This document shows positions 7,138 to 14,692 of a DNA stretch of 64,000 bases, one piece after another. Under the pieces are notes generated by a model that was given only the letters and a program-made list of their open reading frames with translations, did not search any database and was not told the DNA's origin. The stretch spans positions 1,060,824-1,124,823 of the forward strand of contig NZ_AQUY01000001.1 of assembly GCF_000372445.1 (NCBI RefSeq). The letters are read 5' to 3'. The stretch comes from Corynebacterium ulceribovis DSM 45146 (GTDB lineage: Bacteria; Actinomycetota; Actinomycetes; Mycobacteriales; Mycobacteriaceae). The position numbers were made by a program, and so were the translations under genes. Every line of letters starts with the position of its first letter. The stretch's first letter is position 1.

Positions 7138-7510
7138 TCGTCGAATCCAGGTCGTAGGCAGGCAGGTCTGCAGCTGCTGGCTCCGTCTCCTGCGGCGCTG
7201 GAATGTCGATGATGCTGACCGCCGCCTCCCGCTCAGCAGCGCGGCCCTGCTCAATCCCGGTAGCCAGGGCGGCGTCCACATCTGCGGCGGTGGTCGGGTC
7301 GTCAGAGCCGCGATTAGTCTTTTTCGCCGCGACTGTCAGCGCGATCGTCGCCGCGAGTGGTGCGATGATGTCAATGAGCTTTTCACCGATGGCTAGCCAG
7401 CTGTCTGCCTGCGCCCCGGTGATGACGCCAATGGCGGTCAGCACTGCCATGATGGCGGCGATGACGGCATAGGCGGCACGGCGGTATTGGGTTGCTTTTT
7501 CGGCGTTCAC
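7130..7510 (-). CDS. putative holin
   Basis: A 126-residue protein with two membrane helices (about 12-33 and 44-62) and a long polar, acidic, Pro-rich tail. It starts four bases inside the end of the endolysin gene. The size, helix number and position directly after the endolysin are those of actinophage holins, which open the membrane at the end of infection so that the endolysin can reach the wall. Confidence 0.7.
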   Translation of the reverse strand: MNAEKATQYRRAAYAVIAAIMAVLTAIGVITGAQADSWLAIGEKLIDIIAPLAATIALTVAAKKTNRGSDDPTTAADVDAALATGIEQGRAAEREAAVSIIDIPAPQETEPAAADLPAYDLDSTND

Positions 7511-8874
7511 TTTAGGCCCTCTTTCAGGTCGTCAATCTTTTTGGTCAGTGCAGCGATGTCGGCGCGACATGCTGCCACGCCGTCGACTAGTGACAGGTTC
7601 TGACCTTTCGCGTTCTTTCCGAGCTGCAGCCATCCTTTGCCGCCTGGCCCTCGGAGCTGCGTCCAGATTTCTTTGAGCAGGTTCATGGCGTGTGGTGTCC
7701 AATCTATGGTTGTTGTTTTTGCCTTGTGTGCTGCGACTATGCCGTGCGCGTATGCGTAGCTGCGCGGCGGAATCAGCGATGCGGTTTGGTCAAATGTGAC
7801 CCAGCTGCCGAATGGCGCGAAGCCCGAGTCTGCCCACCACACATGGCGGGTGCCATTGCTGTCGACGGCGTAGCCCATGAGCGCGACGTAGTGCCGCACG
7901 AAGCCGCCGCTGTAGCGCAGGTTTTGCGTCGACGTGTAGGAGGCGCGCGGGTAGTTGTTGACTGGTGCCCAGATGTTCGCGGCGATGCCGACCCCCGCGT
8001 CAATGGACTGCGTGAGGTGCTCCCATAGCAAATCCTTTTGGGCCTTGGATGGTGGGTCGTTTGGCATGTCCACCACTGTCCACCCCGCGCCAGGCATCCG
8101 CTGATTCAGCACGCGGGCAATCTGGCCGACGCCGTTGGTGCCGTTGATGGTGGTGCCCATCTCGCTAGCCAGCGTCGACTCCGGCACCACTTTTCCGGTG
8201 CGTGCCGCCATGAGCATCTGCCCGGTGGCGGGGCCGCACCAATAGGATGTGTCTTGTTTGACGATGGCGCGCGGGTAGTCGAGCCGTTTTTCTATCTTTG
8301 CCACTGCCCCTCCTGGGAGTAGTCGTGTGCCCAGCGTGAGGGCGCGGTTGTAGCGGGCGCGCCGGTCACTGAGGCCGTTCAGCCCACCGTTAATGGCGCG
8401 GGTGCAGCCCTCCAGGTCGCCGCGCTCAGCCATGGCCATGAAGCCCGGCCGCGCGGCGGTGAGGTACCAGGCGGGGCCAATCCAGCAATACTGGTCACTG
8501 CCTAATGCTTTTGGGTTGCGGACGAAATAGTCCGCCACGGGCACGATGCCGCGCTGATGTGCCCACTTCGACACCGCCGTGTGATTGTGCCGCCCGGTGA
8601 TTTGAATCCAGCCGTGGCCTTTGAAGCGGCGGCCATCGCCGGGCTGAGTGTTGCCCAGGTCGGCGCGCCATTCATAGGCGCTACCGTCGGCAATCTCCTC
8701 TTGGTATTTCAGCCCTACCGACTCGTGACCGAGCTGCGCGGCGACCATGGCGCACTTGCGCACGGTGTCCGCCCCGATGATGCGCAGCATCTTTTCATAG
8801 GCTGGCAGGAGCTCCTTGTAGCGCGCGAGCGACAGGCTGCCGCCCATCGCCTCGGATAGGGTGCGTGCGTCCAT
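7507..8874 (-). CDS. endolysin, GH19 glycosidase plus C39-like peptidase
   Basis: A 455-residue wall-degrading enzyme. Residues about 25-175 form a GH19 (chitinase-like) domain, with Glu in QLGHESVG and RRFKGHGWIQITGR typical of phage GH19 lysins. Residues about 205-370 form a C39-type papain-fold peptidase with Cys in DTSYWCGPATGQM, His in GGFVRHYVALMGY and Asp in WWADSGF. The C-terminal 60 residues are a predicted coiled coil. The ATG at 8874 was chosen because upstream codons run through a terminator and a 39-residue gene. Confidence 0.88.
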   Translation of the reverse strand: MDARTLSEAMGGSLSLARYKELLPAYEKMLRIIGADTVRKCAMVAAQLGHESVGLKYQEEIADGSAYEWRADLGNTQPGDGRRFKGHGWIQITGRHNHTAVSKWAHQRGIVPVADYFVRNPKALGSDQYCWIGPAWYLTAARPGFMAMAERGDLEGCTRAINGGLNGLSDRRARYNRALTLGTRLLPGGAVAKIEKRLDYPRAIVKQDTSYWCGPATGQMLMAARTGKVVPESTLASEMGTTINGTNGVGQIARVLNQRMPGAGWTVVDMPNDPPSKAQKDLLWEHLTQSIDAGVGIAANIWAPVNNYPRASYTSTQNLRYSGGFVRHYVALMGYAVDSNGTRHVWWADSGFAPFGSWVTFDQTASLIPPRSYAYAHGIVAAHKAKTTTIDWTPHAMNLLKEIWTQLRGPGGKGWLQLGKNAKGQNLSLVDGVAACRADIAALTKKIDDLKEGLK

Positions 8875-8897
8875 TTGCCCCCCTTTCTGTGGGTATG

Positions 8898-8925
8898 AGA
8901 AAAGCCACCTCGGTGTGAGGTGGCT
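8898..8925 (-). terminator. internal late-operon terminator
   Basis: AGCCACCTC (8903-8911) pairs with GAGGTGGCT (8917-8925), and TTTT follows on the minus strand. It begins at the stop codon of the 39-residue gene and precedes the endolysin, so it may lower lysis gene expression. Confidence 0.65.
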
Positions 8926-9043
8926 ATTTTTCGATTGTGACAGTGCCAGCAGCAGGGCCGTCGAGCTTCCCCACGGCCTGGCCGGTGACCGCAGAAGCTC
9001 GTCGGCGCTCCCATCCTGCGGCGATCTGTGCGGACAGGTCCAT
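8924..9043 (-). CDS. 39-residue phage protein
   Basis: A short frame from ATG at 9043 with AGGAGA nine bases upstream, reading MDLSAQIAAGWERRR and ending TVTIEK. The good ribosome site, the clean fit between the tail gene and the terminator, and the absence of any other frame support a real product. The function is unknown. It may belong with the preceding tail protein. Confidence 0.55.
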   Translation of the reverse strand: MDLSAQIAAGWERRRASAVTGQAVGKLDGPAAGTVTIEK

Positions 9044-9052
9044 GCGTGTCTC

Positions 9053-9400
9053 CTATGTGGTGGTGAACGTGAACGTGACGCCCCAGTCATTTGGGGAGAT
9101 GTCCGACCCTGCGGCGATCACTGTGCCCGGGGCGACGGTCCGCATCGCTGCGGTCACCGGCCGGTTGCATGTCACGTCTTCGCTCAGGCGGACGTGGCGC
9201 TCGGAAAAGTGCACAATCAGGTCAGTCGCCCCTGATTGAGTGCCCGAGGTCCACAAATTGTTCGGCGAGGCGTAGTGGGTGCGGATGGATAGGGTGCGTT
9301 GAGTCGGCCAAATCTTTTTCCCGCCGACGTACACGGCTTTCACCGGCGTCGAGCCGACGTACACCTGCTTCACCGGCGAATTGCCGACATTCAAGTCCAC
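9053..9400 (-). CDS. minor tail protein with VYVG repeats
   Basis: A 115-residue protein. The likely start is the GTG at 9400, four bases after the stop of the upstream fibre gene. The first 30 residues contain two near-copies of SPVKQVYVG / TPVKAVYVG followed by GKKIWPT, a motif I know from small tail-tip proteins of corynephages and other actinophages, where it probably binds the fibre. The rest is beta-rich. Confidence 0.65.
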   Translation of the reverse strand: MDLNVGNSPVKQVYVGSTPVKAVYVGGKKIWPTQRTLSIRTHYASPNNLWTSGTQSGATDLIVHFSERHVRLSEDVTCNRPVTAAMRTVAPGTVIAAGSDISPNDWGVTFTFTTT

Positions 9401-9404
9401 ATCA

Positions 9405-10796
9405 TCACCCCGTGACCAGGTAGACGGTTTCAGCATCTGGCTCCCCAGGCAGAGCAGATACCACCACAATCTTCGGTGTGCGCCCTTCCAGGCTGACCAA
9501 CTGCGATTTATCCGCCTTCCCCTCCATCGAGGACTGGATAGCGGCCCGCTGAGCATCTACATATTTCCGCGTCGCGGCATCATCATCCGCAGCCGGTGCC
9601 CCCACCTTCACCTGACCACCAGACGTGCGCTTGACCAAAGACCCACTGGTCACCGACTCGGAGACAAGCTGCTTGTCCATCTTCCCAGCCAGACCCTCTT
9701 CCAGCTGGGTAACCGTCGCCTTGTCTGCAATCATCGACTGCACCGTCTGCGATGTCGGCAGGCTATCGACCTTGTCCAGCTGGGTCTGCACGTTGATGTG
9801 CAGCTGCGCTTTCGTCCAGCCACCCTCCGGCGCACCAGTCTGCGCCTGCTCCGCTGACGCGGCAGCCTGGCGTGCTGACTCTGCAGCCGCACCCGCCTGA
9901 CTGCCTGCAGTCGTCGCATGCCGCTCCGCATCAGTACGGGCAGCCTCCGCACGTCCAGCGTCCACATCAGCCCGCTCCGCGAGGGTGCGCACATCAATGA
10001 GCGCCTGGTCACTGGCTTGCCGCGCCACATCAGCCGCAGTAGCCGACTGCGCTGCAGCACCAGCAGACACACCAGCCCGCTCTGCTTGCTCCGCTGCTGC
10101 ACCCCGGTGCGCTTCCGCATCGGTGGCGGTCTGCTTCGCCTCCTTCGCTGCATTCGCCGCATCACCAGCAAAGTCCTTCGCCTGCAGCACAGACATGTCG
10201 ATCTTCGCCTGCCCAGTGACAAAGGCAGCGTCGACCCCGGCTTGTGCGTCCGAGGCCGCAGCGCCAGCCGCAGCCTGCGCACTATCCCGCGCCTGCGTTG
10301 CAAGCTCGGCCGCCGCCTCGGTAGCGCGCCGGTCAGCACTGACAAGCCCCTGGTCGGTGGCCACCTGCTCAGCCGCCGCCTCAGCCGCCTGGCGCGCCTC
10401 CAGCACCGCCTCAGCACTGCCCACACGGTCAGCTGACTCGGCCGCCTGCCGAGCAGACTCCGCAGCCTCCGACGCTGCAGCCTGAGCACGCCCCACCACC
10501 GGCGGAGACCACTCAAACGAGGCATCAATCAACTCGTGAAACTCCACAGGCCCAGACTCCGGCACATCCAGCCGAAACTCTTCCACCGTCGTGCCGGACA
10601 TGACAATGAATTTCGCCGGGCCTGGATCCAAATCCGGTGTCGTGAACTTCCCCTTCACAATTGGGATGTCCCGCCACGAGTCTGTCACCAGACCCGCGCG
10701 CCGCACCCCAGGCCGCGACGTCGTTGCTGCAGCCCGCAGCACACCATCACCCCGCACGCCACAAATATCGGACACATCACCATGAATGACCGTCAT
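9405..10796 (-). CDS. tail fibre-like protein with long Ala-rich coiled coil
   Basis: A 463-residue protein. The first 95 residues form a beta-rich tail-attachment domain. Residues about 100-310 are an extreme Ala-rich heptad region (AAESARQAAESAD-type), predicted to form a trimeric coiled-coil shaft. A further coiled coil and a short C-terminal domain follow (IVVVSALPGEPDAETVYLVTG-type end). This is the architecture of a host-contact fibre. It lies downstream of a terminator and upstream of the small VYVG protein. Confidence 0.75.
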   Translation of the reverse strand: MTVIHGDVSDICGVRGDGVLRAAATTSRPGVRRAGLVTDSWRDIPIVKGKFTTPDLDPGPAKFIVMSGTTVEEFRLDVPESGPVEFHELIDASFEWSPPVVGRAQAAASEAAESARQAAESADRVGSAEAVLEARQAAEAAAEQVATDQGLVSADRRATEAAAELATQARDSAQAAAGAAASDAQAGVDAAFVTGQAKIDMSVLQAKDFAGDAANAAKEAKQTATDAEAHRGAAAEQAERAGVSAGAAAQSATAADVARQASDQALIDVRTLAERADVDAGRAEAARTDAERHATTAGSQAGAAAESARQAAASAEQAQTGAPEGGWTKAQLHINVQTQLDKVDSLPTSQTVQSMIADKATVTQLEEGLAGKMDKQLVSESVTSGSLVKRTSGGQVKVGAPAADDDAATRKYVDAQRAAIQSSMEGKADKSQLVSLEGRTPKIVVVSALPGEPDAETVYLVTG

Positions 10797-10818
10797 TGCT
10801 TCCTCCCTTCAGAAGGCA

Positions 10819-10842
10819 TAAAAAATGCACCCCGTAGGGTGC
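10819..10842 (-). terminator. internal late-operon terminator
   Basis: GCACCC (10827-10832) pairs with GGGTGC (10837-10842), followed on the minus strand by ATTTTTT. It separates two tail genes. The adjoining bases AGGCATAAAAAATGC recur exactly beside the terminator at 39310. Confidence 0.65.
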
Positions 10843-11603
10843 TAAGTGATTGGCTCTGGCTCTGGCTCTGGCTCTGGAGGAACTTCTGTCGTGTCGTCGA
10901 TGACATTGCCACGACCGCCAGCGACAGTGCGGTTCTGGTGCTGAACCCATACGAAAGTTCTGTCATCCCCGCCACCGACTGACCCTCCCGCATTCATCCT
11001 GGCCCAAAGCTCGACGCGATATCCGGGCTGGTCGACGACGACGTCGCGCGACATGACCGCAGTGCCAGTGGTGTCGACAGTCGCCGACCACTTGACCTTC
11101 GAAAACGGTGTCCCCATTGGCGAGAAGATGCGCAATTCAGCATTCGAACCCCTAGTAAGAAGCCCTCCCGCAAAAAGCGTGGCCTGGCCGTGAATATTCC
11201 ACACGCCAGCCTCGTCAAGCACCCACCCGCCATCAACTAGCCGACACCCCTGGTGCGGGCCAATGGTGCGCCCCATCGAAACCTTTGTCCACGTCCCGCC
11301 GATCGACACTGCCGCAGGAAGCGACGCGCAGCCGCGGTTAAAAAAGACCTCATATTCGCCGAGCTTTGTGTTCAGCAGGTCGGTGCGGTCATTGAGGGCG
11401 GTTTGGCCGTCCAGCCACTCCTTGACCGCCGCCGCTATCTGCTTTTGCGCAGACTCAGCCTTAGCGTCAATCGCAGCCAGACCCTCACCCGCTGTCGCGC
11501 CGACGCCATCCATGTCAGTAATGAAGCCCTGGTAACGACCAGATACATCGTCTGTGGGTGGTGGGGCCCAGCCAGACTGTGCCCCTTTTGGAAAAATGGC
11601 CAC
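10842..11603 (-). CDS. tail protein with (PE)n C-terminus
   Basis: A 253-residue protein with a Pro-rich N-terminus, a short helical stretch (about 35-75) and a beta-rich C-terminal half that looks like a receptor-contact or jelly-roll domain. The end is PPEPEPEPEPIT, encoded by a run of GAGCCA-type hexamers (10853-10876). It sits among tail-tip genes. No specific family recognised, but position and composition fit a baseplate or minor tail protein. Confidence 0.65.
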   Translation of the reverse strand: MAIFPKGAQSGWAPPPTDDVSGRYQGFITDMDGVGATAGEGLAAIDAKAESAQKQIAAAVKEWLDGQTALNDRTDLLNTKLGEYEVFFNRGCASLPAAVSIGGTWTKVSMGRTIGPHQGCRLVDGGWVLDEAGVWNIHGQATLFAGGLLTRGSNAELRIFSPMGTPFSKVKWSATVDTTGTAVMSRDVVVDQPGYRVELWARMNAGGSVGGGDDRTFVWVQHQNRTVAGGRGNVIDDTTEVPPEPEPEPEPIT

Positions 11604-11604
11604 G

Positions 11605-12186
11605 TCAATCCCCCCTCATCTCAGCGAGCTTCGCTGCCTGCACTTCGCGCATCTGCACAATCAAATCCTCCAGCTCCGCCGGGCTGAGGTCGTCCGTCGA
11701 CGTCGGCACCGCCACTGGCTCTGGCTGATACCGATTCGCCTCCCACGGAATCCACTCGCCAGGTGAGTCAGGCGACCCGTCCCCGCCGAGGGGGTCATAC
11801 TTTGCCCCCGTCCCCACACGGAAGGTCGACTCATACAGCCCCGGGGTCGCGAAGGTGCCTGAAAGGCGGCCGTTGTGCTTGAGCAGTCGGATGCCTGGCG
11901 GCAAGTGACCGCCGATGTGGCGCACCGCCGTGACATCTCCATCCCCTACGCGCACATCCAAGATGTCGCCTACGTCGACCGACTCAAACCCAGCAGGCAC
12001 AATCTGCTGCGACACCGCATAGCGGAATGCGACATCAACCGGCTCTTTCTCCTGAAACCGCACGCCGACCACATCAAAAAGATGGCGACACAGCACATTG
12101 ATAACTCGCACATCTAGCCCAAATCCGAGAAACAAAAAAGCCAGAGGATGTGCATCCTCTGGCACCTGAAATGGGTATATCTTCAT
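11605..12186 (-). CDS. minor tail protein, hypothetical
   Basis: A 193-residue protein started at the ATG at 12186 behind a strong AAAGGAGGG site. The early codons run straight through a terminator-like hairpin (12133-12154 plus T-run), translating as PEDAHPLAFLFLG. An alternative GTG start further down would avoid this. The body is beta-rich, and the last 35 residues form a helix (AELEDLIVQMREVQAAKL). Tail-tip position; function unknown. Confidence 0.6.
   Translation of the reverse strand: MKIYPFQVPEDAHPLAFLFLGFGLDVRVINVLCRHLFDVVGVRFQEKEPVDVAFRYAVSQQIVPAGFESVDVGDILDVRVGDGDVTAVRHIGGHLPPGIRLLKHNGRLSGTFATPGLYESTFRVGTGAKYDPLGGDGSPDSPGEWIPWEANRYQPEPVAVPTSTDDLSPAELEDLIVQMREVQAAKLAEMRGD
12130..12162 (-). 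promoter_or_regulatory. terminator-like hairpin inside the 5' coding region
   Basis: On the minus strand GCCAGAGGATG pairs with CATCCTCTGGC with almost no loop, followed directly by six T. It lies 25 bases inside the annotated start of the minor tail gene, after its strong ribosome site, so it could be an attenuator sensitive to translation, or the true start is further downstream. Confidence 0.55.
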
Positions 12187-12196
12187 CGACCCTCCT

Positions 12197-13831
12197 TTAG
12201 GATGTGACATATGTGGACCATCGATTCAAGACGCCCATAACGCGCTCATAATTCAGCGCAAAGACCTGGTCCGGGTTAGCCAGCGACGCCAGGTCGCCAA
12301 GCTTGACATGCCACGACATCGGCTTTCCGGGCTCTGAGACCCACGTCAGCTCAGCGACATAGGCAGCCCACACCGCACCCCACGCAGCGACGCCCACCGT
12401 GTCGCCCAGATGGAAGTCACGGCCAGGGGCGTAGGGGTGTACATCCTCAACTAAAAACTCGATGGCTAAACCGCCCTCGGTCTCCTGCTTTGCCTGCCAC
12501 GCTTTTTGCAGCGACTCCAAGGTGTTCGCCTGCCCCGCCTTGGAGAGCGACACGTACCCACTGCGGCCGTGATAGTGCCGGCGCACCTTGTCGGTGAATT
12601 CATTGAGGTTGAGGAACCGGTTTGCTGACATTTTTGCCAGCAGCTCACCGCCGCCCTTAATAATCTCGGCCAAGCCAGGTCCGATGAATGGAATCGATGC
12701 AACGAGAGCCGCGACGGCAGACTTAATGCCCACCTCGATAATGTCGTTGACAATCTTCGGCGACTGACCTCCGACAAGAAACCTAGAGTCAGTGGACTTC
12801 TTGACGTGGATAGTCGGAGCATCATCAAAATCAAAGACAACCCACGGGTCGCGCCCATCGTAGTTTTTGACCGCCGCGTCCTTGAACGCCATCACTGACG
12901 AAATATTGTCATCCGAGTTGATGACCCGGTCAATATGCCCGATCGCCTGCCCAATCATGGTGCGAGCGCCGGTCACCACGGACCGCGGAACGAAGTTCAG
13001 CACAACCGTGGGCAGATTTAATGTTGCGTGACTCGGGAACGGCTGCCGGTCGCCAGGCAGCCACAGGTCAGCGAGCGGCATGACACCAGCGGCATCCCAT
13101 GTCGGCTTCATCAAATCCCACGCGTTATCCCACCTCGCCTCAACGACCGTCCACTCCGACCGCATCCCCGATTTGATTGGGGAAACAATGATGGGGTGCA
13201 TATCCGGCTGGAATGCCGACCAGCGCTCGACGGCCTCATAGTCGCCAGTCCATGACGCTGACGAACGCAGAAGAGACGGCTGGAAGTAACCAAGCAAGTT
13301 TCGCCCCAAAAGCTTTCGAGAGACATGCTCAGCCTCACCTGACTGAATGTCAGAAAATTGCAGCTGCACCACCTTTGAACGGTTGGACGGATTCGCCCAG
13401 CACGGCAAATGCTTCATGTGCTCGACCAAGTCAACGCCGCGAATCGTCAGCTGCCGAGGATATTCATCCCCGCCCTCGGCGACCAGCTCGGTCACCTTAT
13501 AGCACCGCCGACGCTCCCCCAGGCGCTCGACGACAATATTGATGCCGGAGTGGAACAGGTCATCGAGCTTTTCCGGATTATTGAGCGTCGTTAAGTCCAG
13601 TCCTAGCAGGTAGGAGATGACAGGATTCTGTACCCCCGGGGACACCTCACCAGGAATCACCATCTCCATGCTGCCCGTGTCGCCAAACTGCTGGGTCCAG
13701 GTCGCGCTAATCCAGTCCTCGACATCCATCACAAAGTCGTAATTCCTGTCGAGAATCCACACACCCTGGCCGCGCACCTTCAAAACACTCTGGCGGTGTT
13801 TTCGAAACGCTAGCCAATCAGTAGCCACCAC
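12197..13831 (-). CDS. Gp37-like tail protein
   Basis: A 544-residue protein of the siphovirus ReqiPepy6 Gp37-like family, found in most tailed phages of Corynebacterium, Rhodococcus and Gordonia. It opens with a beta-rich tail-hub-like region (WILDRNYDFVMDVEDWISATW) and ends with a conserved C-terminal domain (DFHLGDTVGVAAW, KLGDLASL). Position directly after the Dit-like gene supports a tail hub/Tal role. It is tightly coupled to its upstream neighbour, with no intergenic base. Confidence 0.8.
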   Translation of the reverse strand: MVATDWLAFRKHRQSVLKVRGQGVWILDRNYDFVMDVEDWISATWTQQFGDTGSMEMVIPGEVSPGVQNPVISYLLGLDLTTLNNPEKLDDLFHSGINIVVERLGERRRCYKVTELVAEGGDEYPRQLTIRGVDLVEHMKHLPCWANPSNRSKVVQLQFSDIQSGEAEHVSRKLLGRNLLGYFQPSLLRSSASWTGDYEAVERWSAFQPDMHPIIVSPIKSGMRSEWTVVEARWDNAWDLMKPTWDAAGVMPLADLWLPGDRQPFPSHATLNLPTVVLNFVPRSVVTGARTMIGQAIGHIDRVINSDDNISSVMAFKDAAVKNYDGRDPWVVFDFDDAPTIHVKKSTDSRFLVGGQSPKIVNDIIEVGIKSAVAALVASIPFIGPGLAEIIKGGGELLAKMSANRFLNLNEFTDKVRRHYHGRSGYVSLSKAGQANTLESLQKAWQAKQETEGGLAIEFLVEDVHPYAPGRDFHLGDTVGVAAWGAVWAAYVAELTWVSEPGKPMSWHVKLGDLASLANPDQVFALNYERVMGVLNRWSTYVTS

Positions 13832-14692
13832 TCACCACCTCCATGGGGACGTGTATCGCGATGAGACCTCTAGAGTCGCGCCGGGTCCGACCTTCCAGCG
13901 TGTGACGCTATTCGGCTCAATCTCGACTCCGAAGACTGTGCCACGCAGCTGAGACCACAGCTCAGATACCGTCTGCCCGTCGGAGTCAGTCACATGCCCC
14001 ATCAGTCCACGGTCAAGATTGACGGTCATCACGCCGCCGTTGGGGTGTGATGGCAGCTGTACCGTGCGGCCATCGGGCAGCGTCATTGATGACGTGCTGG
14101 CCGAATCCCACCGCACTTTCACTAGTGGCGGCAAGTCGCCATCCGATGGCACCTCGGCATCGCCGGTGAATTCTTTAACCTGCCCACGCCACGCCCCGTC
14201 GAGGCTGCGCCACTCCACCCTCTCTTCCACAAGAGATTCCATAGACACATCAGACGTGACATCGCTGAAGCCACGAAGCGCTACTGAGGTGGAGAACATC
14301 TCCCCCTCCGGGGAGATGACCTGGAGAACGCCCGGATTGCTGTGGCTCCACCCGCGTCGCCACTGTCGCCACACCGTGGATAGCGGCTTGCCCATCCCGC
14401 GCACGACCACATCTAGCGCACCGTCAAAAGGTGGATATTTTTGACCCACCACGCGGGCGCCAAATCGGTTTACCGTCTCCTGCTCTGTCAGCACTACAGT
14501 TGCGTCTCCGCCAGCCCATCCATTTTCTGCAAGAAAAACTGGAGAACGCTCAAGCTCAGACTCTCGCCTTGAATGCAGCAGCCACAGCAGGCCGTGCGTG
14601 TCATGGTAAATGATTTTGTGCCCATCATGCGCGATAGAACTGCTGCCCACCGCACTGCTGGTCGCCGGGAATCGAACCGGAGCCACCATCAC
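13832..14692 (-). CDS. distal tail (Dit)-like minor tail protein
   Basis: A 286-residue beta-rich protein directly downstream of the tape measure, overlapping its end by four bases. In siphoviruses this place is taken by the distal tail protein that joins tube and tip. Features such as VVVRGMGKPLSTVWRQWRRGW and the closing PGATLEVSSRYTSPWRW fit actinophage Dit-like proteins. Assigned mostly by order. Confidence 0.72.
   Translation of the reverse strand: MMVAPVRFPATSSAVGSSSIAHDGHKIIYHDTHGLLWLLHSRRESELERSPVFLAENGWAGGDATVVLTEQETVNRFGARVVGQKYPPFDGALDVVVRGMGKPLSTVWRQWRRGWSHSNPGVLQVISPEGEMFSTSVALRGFSDVTSDVSMESLVEERVEWRSLDGAWRGQVKEFTGDAEVPSDGDLPPLVKVRWDSASTSSMTLPDGRTVQLPSHPNGGVMTVNLDRGLMGHVTDSDGQTVSELWSQLRGTVFGVEIEPNSVTRWKVGPGATLEVSSRYTSPWRW

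Noticed and set aside
9918-10485. Long plus-strand frames opposite the Ala-rich fibre gene
   Set aside because: Shadows caused by the GC-rich Ala codons of the coiled coil.
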